Origin: JAZNQL01 sp045531205
GTDB lineage: Bacteria > Bacillota > Clostridia > UMGS1883 > UMGS1540
DNA length: 20,939 nucleotides
Assembly: GCA_045531205.1 (NCBI GenBank)
Contig: JAZSDN010000102.1
Coordinates: 1-20,939 of the forward strand
Direction of reading: 5' to 3'
A program made the translations under genes and the position numbers. Position 1 is the stretch's first letter; each line of letters begins with the position of its first letter. Below, piece by piece: positions 20,676 to 20,939 of this stretch. The notes below the pieces were generated by a model that did no database searches, was not told the DNA's origin, and saw only the letters and a program-made list of their open reading frames with translations.

Positions 20676-20711
20676 AAAATCGACATTCCTCTATCGAAGA
20701 ATGTCGATTTT
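20676..20711 (-). terminator. terminator of the 5S-tRNA-Asn transcript
   Basis: AAAATCGACATTC (20676-20688) and GAATGTCGATTTT (20699-20711) form a 13-bp stem directly after the tRNA-Asn CCA end. On the minus strand it is followed by a T-rich tail (ACTTTTTAC). Confidence 0.85.
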
Positions 20712-20787
20712 TGGCTCCCCCAGTTGGACTTGAACCAACGACAACTCGGTTAACAGCCGAGTGCTCTACCGACTGAGCTATGGAGGA
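20712..20787 (-). tRNA. tRNA-Asn (anticodon GTT)
   Basis: Read on the minus strand, the acceptor stem is TCCTCCA with TGGGGGA (one U-G pair), and the D-arm has TAGCTCAGTCGGTAGAGCA. The anticodon stem CTCGG/CCGAG encloses the loop CTGTTAA, giving anticodon GTT for asparagine. The T-arm is GTTGG-TTCAAGT-CCAAC, discriminator G, and CCA is encoded. It lies 22 bases downstream of 5S rRNA and is probably part of the rRNA operon. Confidence 0.97.
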
Positions 20788-20809
20788 ATATTGAATTAAA
20801 AAAAATGGG

Positions 20810-20927
20810 TTCCGGCAGCGACTTACTTTCCCGGGCAGTCACCCGCCAAGTATCATCAGCACTGCAGAGCTTAACTTTCGTGTTCGGGATGGGAACGAGT
20901 GTGTCCTCTGCGTAATAACCACCGGAA
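20810..20927 (-). rRNA. rrf: 5S ribosomal RNA
   Basis: On the minus strand the gene runs from TTCCGGTGGTTATTACGCAG to the complementary end CTGCCGGAA, about 118 bases, with helix I closed by TTCCGG/CCGGAA. The universal internal blocks CCCATCCCGAACACG and GTTAAGCTCTGCAG are present, and so is the loop E/helix IV region TGATACTTGGCGGGTGACTGCCCGGGAAAGTA. The rest of the rRNA operon would lie beyond the right edge. Ends are accurate to a few bases. Confidence 0.95.
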
Positions 20928-20939
20928 TCCATATTCTTT

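Larger units (their letters stand above)
20226..20711. other. non-coding region between dpaB and tRNA-Asn
   Basis: About 490 bases without a supported gene. In order it holds: the dpaAB terminator (20258-20292); a degenerate 3' copy of tRNA-Asn (20291-20325); a GC-richer patch to about 20433 with small stems such as CGTCC/GGACG (20404-20416); and a hairpin AACAGCC/GGCTGTT (20437-20453). Further on come a long hairpin at 20489-20528, a TTTGC-GAAA-GCAAA hairpin (20566-20579), a spaced inverted repeat TTCACTATT (20601-20609) / AATAGTGAA (20648-20656), and the tRNA-Asn terminator (20676-20711). Open frames here are short and lack ribosome binding sites. Confidence 0.7.

Noticed and set aside
20750..20932. 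Open frame of 60 codons across tRNA-Asn and 5S rRNA
   Set aside because: It lies entirely within RNA genes.

Overview
The window comes from a low-GC, endospore-forming Firmicute, most likely a Clostridia lineage of the Oscillospirales type. Four things support this: dipicolinate synthase genes (dpaA-dpaB), a YlmC/YmxH sporulation protein, the cysE-cysS-mrnC and rpsF-ssb-rpsR gene orders, and strong AAGGAGG ribosome binding sites with TTGACA/TATAAT promoters. No 16S gene is present, so genus-level placement is not possible. Apart from the accessory patches listed below, the window is ordinary chromosomal backbone.

Layout. (1) 154-7331, minus strand: a tight operon cysE - cysS - mrnC - yitT-like - split transketolase (N then C subunit) - pcrA, with several overlapping genes and a clear promoter just upstream of cysE. 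(2) 7482-9303, plus strand: trmB, then rpsF-ssb-rpsR with its own promoter and a strong terminator. (3) 9352-9748: tRNA-Thr(GGT) with promoter and terminator, followed by an unusual array of small hairpins separated by ATGAAG-type linkers whose orientation flips in the middle. (4) 9758-10335: a divergent pair, a small XRE-type regulator and a zinc-ribbon/membrane micro-protein, sharing a control region with a perfect 20-bp palindrome on the promoter. (5) 10378-11781, minus: an isolated FGGY-family sugar kinase.

(6) 11963-15864, plus strand, is the most interesting part: a three-gene operon with its own promoter and terminator. It encodes a three-helix membrane protein with tandem Rossmann (TrkA/RCK-like) domains and a divergent RyR domain, then a stand-alone RyR-domain protein, then a single-pass membrane protein with an exported domain and a cytoplasmic TIR domain carrying the expected catalytic glutamate. 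This resembles a transmembrane signalling or defence module in which a TIR NADase could make a nucleotide signal read by RyR/Rossmann domains at the membrane. That function is inference; the domains are read from the sequence.

(7) 15905-18037, minus: a Cys-rich four-helix membrane protein, ylmC/ymxH, a class V aminotransferase of the cysteine desulfurase type, and an overlapping DUF3343 (putative Se/S carrier) gene. (8) 18175-20225, plus: a stand-alone acyl carrier protein, a small DUF6514-like protein, and dpaA-dpaB, the last pair preceded by a sequence fitting a mother-cell sigma-K promoter. (9) 20226-20939: a terminator, a degenerate copy of the 3' half of tRNA-Asn inside a GC-richer non-coding patch, further hairpins, then intact tRNA-Asn(GTT) and 5S rRNA on the minus strand. 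These last two are the 3' end of an rRNA operon that continues beyond the window.
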